This document shows, piece after piece, positions 61,923-64,000 of a DNA stretch of 64,000 nt. The notes under the pieces were generated by a model that worked only from the letters and a program-made list of their open reading frames with translations, was not told where the DNA came from and made no database searches. Positions within the stretch are counted from its first letter, which is position 1. Each line of letters begins with the position of its first letter. The position numbers and the translations under genes are program-made. The stretch is from Metabacillus idriensis. GTDB taxonomy: Bacteria; Bacillota; Bacilli; Bacillales; Bacillaceae. Where the stretch lies: NCBI RefSeq assembly GCF_009674765.1, contig NZ_WKKF01000006.1, forward strand, positions 1 to 64,000, in the 5' to 3' direction.

Positions 61923-64000
61923 ATGAAACAAAGATTTGTGGTAATAGATGTTGAAACAACTGGAAATTCTCCAAAAAAAGGGGATAGGATCATTCAGCTT
62001 GCAGCCGTGGTGATTGAAAACGGCAAGGTGGCAGAGCGTTTTTCAAGCTTTGTCAATCCGCTGAAGCCTATACCGCTTTTTATTGAGCAATTAACCGGTA
62101 TTTCAAATGAGATGGTAAAGGATGCAGCCCCTTTTGAAGTTATCGCTGAAAAGGTTTCGTCTCTTTTAAGTGATGCTTATTTCGTGGCGCATAACGTTCA
62201 TTTTGATCTTTCCTTTATACAAGAAGAACTCGAACGCAGCGGAATGCAGAGATTTACCGGTCCTGTACTTGACACAGTCGAGCTCTCAAGAATTGTTTTT
62301 CCTGGAGCAGACAGCTATAAATTGTCAGAGCTGTGCGAAGAGCTGAACATCAAGCATGACAATCCCCATCGTGCCGACAGCGACGCTGAAGTGACAGGGG
62401 AACTTTTTATTCATATATTCAAAAAAGCAGCATGTCTGCCTCCGGTCACCCTTCAAGCTCTGAAGCGTTTATCACGCTCGTTTATAAGCGATATTGAAGA
62501 TGTTCTGGAGGATATCATATCTGAGAGACTGCTTGATCTTAAAGAACCTGAACACATAGAAGTCTTTCGTTCAATCGCAATAAGAAAACAATCTAATGTT
62601 ATTCATGATGATCAGAACAGCCGGATATCAGAGAATTTTGAGACCTTTTCAACTCGGCTGATGAGCAGCGATGGACCAATTGCGGGGCAATTTGAGCAAT
62701 ATGAAATGCGTACAGAACAAGTGAAAATGATGAATGAAATACATGAGTCCTTTGGGTCGCATCAGCATGCTTTAATAGAAGCTGGTACAGGAACAGGCAA
62801 AACACTTGCTTATTTAATCCCTGTCATTTTCTATGCAATGTCTGAGAAAAAAAGTATATTAGTCAGTACATATACAACCGCTCTGCAGCAGCAGGTCATG
62901 GCAAAAGAATTTCCGATGCTCAGAAAAGCCGTCAACCAGCCGTTTCATATGGCGGTTCTTAAAGGAAAATCCCATTATCTATGCTTGCGTAAATTTGAAA
63001 AATATTTAAATGAAGATGACTATAATTACGATAATATTTTAACGAAAGCACAGCTCTTAATATGGCTGACCGAAACAGAGACTGGGGATTTTGATGAATT
63101 GAATTTGCCGTCTGGCGGGAAATTGCTCTGGCAAAGGCTGCATTATGATGAAAAATCATCAAACTCTGCTAAAAACCCCTGGCTGTCGCGCTGCTTTTAC
63201 AAAAGAGCATATGAAAACGCCAAACAAGCGGATGTTGTCATAACAAATCATTCTCTTTTGCTATCAAGTATTTCGTCCTCAAGTGATTTTCTTGATGATA
63301 TAGAAGAAGTGATTATTGATGAAGCACATCATTTTGAGCGTATCGCCTGCGAACATTTAGGCACAAGGATGCACTATTTAACCTTGCAGGCATTAACCAA
63401 TCAGCTTGGAAACCTTTATACAGACGGTTTGCTTAGAAGAACACAGCATCTTTTTTCGATTAATGGATTAAATGATGCCTTTATTGAAATGGATGTCATA
63501 ATAAAACAGCTCTTTGAAGATAATGGAGTGCTGTTCAGCACCCTGCACAGCTATGTCCTTCAAAATGAAAAAGATGTACAAACTAACAGGATCACTCATC
63601 GTTTTAAACACAATCAAAAACAGAGCAGAAAATGGCTGGCTATTTTAGAGGTTGCAGCCAGAGTGAAATTCCAGCTCCACGATTTGATGACAATCATGAA
63701 TAAACAAAAAGAAGATTTTCACAAGATAAAAAATGAAGAAGAATCCTTTATTCTATATGAATATTTTGCCGTTCTTGATAAATTTGCCGCTGCATATCAG
63801 GATTTGGACACACTTTTTTTCAAGGAAAAGAAAGATGCTGTCAAATGGATTGAAATTGAATCACGCGGAGCGAAAAACGCTGTCAGTGTCTATTCACAGC
63901 CCGTTTCTGTATCAGAGCAATTAGCAGATGGGTTTTTTGCAGAGATGAAAAGCGTGATCCTTACATCAGCTACCTTGACTGTCGATCATTCTTTCGATTA
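61923..64000 (+). CDS. dinG: DinG, exonuclease/helicase-like ATPase (3' end beyond window)
   Basis: The first 692 codons of a protein of about 930 residues in relatives. An N-terminal DEDDh exonuclease domain (about 1-165) has VIDVETTG, AHNVHFDLSF and HRADSDA; a superfamily 2 XPD/DinG-like helicase domain has Walker A AGTGTGKT (about 285) and the DEAH box IIDEAHHFE (about 463). Cysteines for an Fe-S cluster as in E. coli DinG are not evident. The fusion with an exonuclease is the Gram-positive form. The frame stays open to the edge with LTSATLTV (motif IV region) last. AGGTG precedes ATG 61923. Confidence 0.93.
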   Translation, partial: MKQRFVVIDVETTGNSPKKGDRIIQLAAVVIENGKVAERFSSFVNPLKPIPLFIEQLTGISNEMVKDAAPFEVIAEKVSSLLSDAYFVAHNVHFDLSFIQEELERSGMQRFTGPVLDTVELSRIVFPGADSYKLSELCEELNIKHDNPHRADSDAEVTGELFIHIFKKAACLPPVTLQALKRLSRSFISDIEDVLEDIISERLLDLKEPEHIEVFRSIAIRKQSNVIHDDQNSRISENFETFSTRLMSSDGPIAGQFEQYEMRTEQVKMMNEIHESFGSHQHALIEAGTGTGKTLAYLIPVIFYAMSEKKSILVSTYTTALQQQVMAKEFPMLRKAVNQPFHMAVLKGKSHYLCLRKFEKYLNEDDYNYDNILTKAQLLIWLTETETGDFDELNLPSGGKLLWQRLHYDEKSSNSAKNPWLSRCFYKRAYENAKQADVVITNHSLLLSSISSSSDFLDDIEEVIIDEAHHFERIACEHLGTRMHYLTLQALTNQLGNLYTDGLLRRTQHLFSINGLNDAFIEMDVIIKQLFEDNGVLFSTLHSYVLQNEKDVQTNRITHRFKHNQKQSRKWLAILEVAARVKFQLHDLMTIMNKQKEDFHKIKNEEESFILYEYFAVLDKFAAAYQDLDTLFFKEKKDAVKWIEIESRGAKNAVSVYSQPVSVSEQLADGFFAEMKSVILTSATLTVDHSFD

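Overview
The window is chromosomal DNA from a low-GC, endospore-forming member of the Bacillaceae (Bacillus sensu lato; genus not resolvable by eye). Gene order follows the Bacillus subtilis ypdA-to-dinG segment closely, with strong AGGAGG-type ribosome sites, frequent TTG/GTG starts, sigA and sporulation-type promoters, sporulation and germination genes (sleB-ypeB, seaA, spoIVA, ypjB, a GerA-type operon) and bacillithiol genes (ypdA, bshA, bshB1). Nearly all genes are on the + strand; ansA, a small ypzI gene, ypjC and perhaps a fragment at the left edge are on the - strand. I saw no rRNA, tRNA, CRISPR, prophage or transposase gene.

Layout: 0.2-2.4 kb redox and asparagine metabolism (ypdA, ansA). 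2.5-5.6 kb prsW and the cortex-lysis pair sleB-ypeB. 5.9-10.5 kb c-di-GMP receptor, cmk, acyltransferase, S1-like protein, type 2 IPP isomerase. 10.7-18.8 kb ypzI, the yphA-seaA-YIEGIA partner group, der, gpsA, yphE, yphF, spoIVA. 19.2-23.9 kb HU, folE-mtrB, and the menaquinone side-chain set hepS-menH-hepT, then ndk. 24.1-37.6 kb cheR and the aromatic amino-acid cluster aroC-aroB-aroH, trpEDCFBA, hisC, tyrA, aroA. 37.8-40.6 kb an amidohydrolase-like protein of unknown role, ypiA, ypiB. 40.8-48.3 kb an accessory block absent from this place in B. subtilis: a cell-wall-anchored multidomain pullulanase/amylase and a three-gene GerA-type germinant receptor. 48.4-52.6 kb ypiF and the cytochrome bc complex qcrABC with ypjA and ypjB. 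52.8-64 kb ypjC, ypjD, dapB, mgsA, bshB1, bshA, cca, birA, panBCD and the 5' part of dinG, which runs off the right edge.

How parts connect: mtrB encodes TRAP, and the trp leader in the same window carries its (G/U)AG target array, an overlapping antiterminator/terminator pair and a hairpin over the trpE ribosome site, so regulator and target both lie here. No trpG lies in the operon, as in B. subtilis where PabA serves both pathways. hepS/hepT make the heptaprenyl chain, menH finishes menaquinone, and the qcrABC complex uses it. panB has a leader with its own promoter and terminator. The pullulanase promoter has a perfect CcpA cre site and a second LacI-family-like operator.

The least ordinary material is non-coding: a dispersed family of about 120-bp imperfect palindromes at seven loci (three of them in a 122-bp-period tandem array), with centres that differ in sequence yet stay self-complementary, and a separate set of five about 20-bp phased repeats beside that array. 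No wholly new multi-gene system was recognised.
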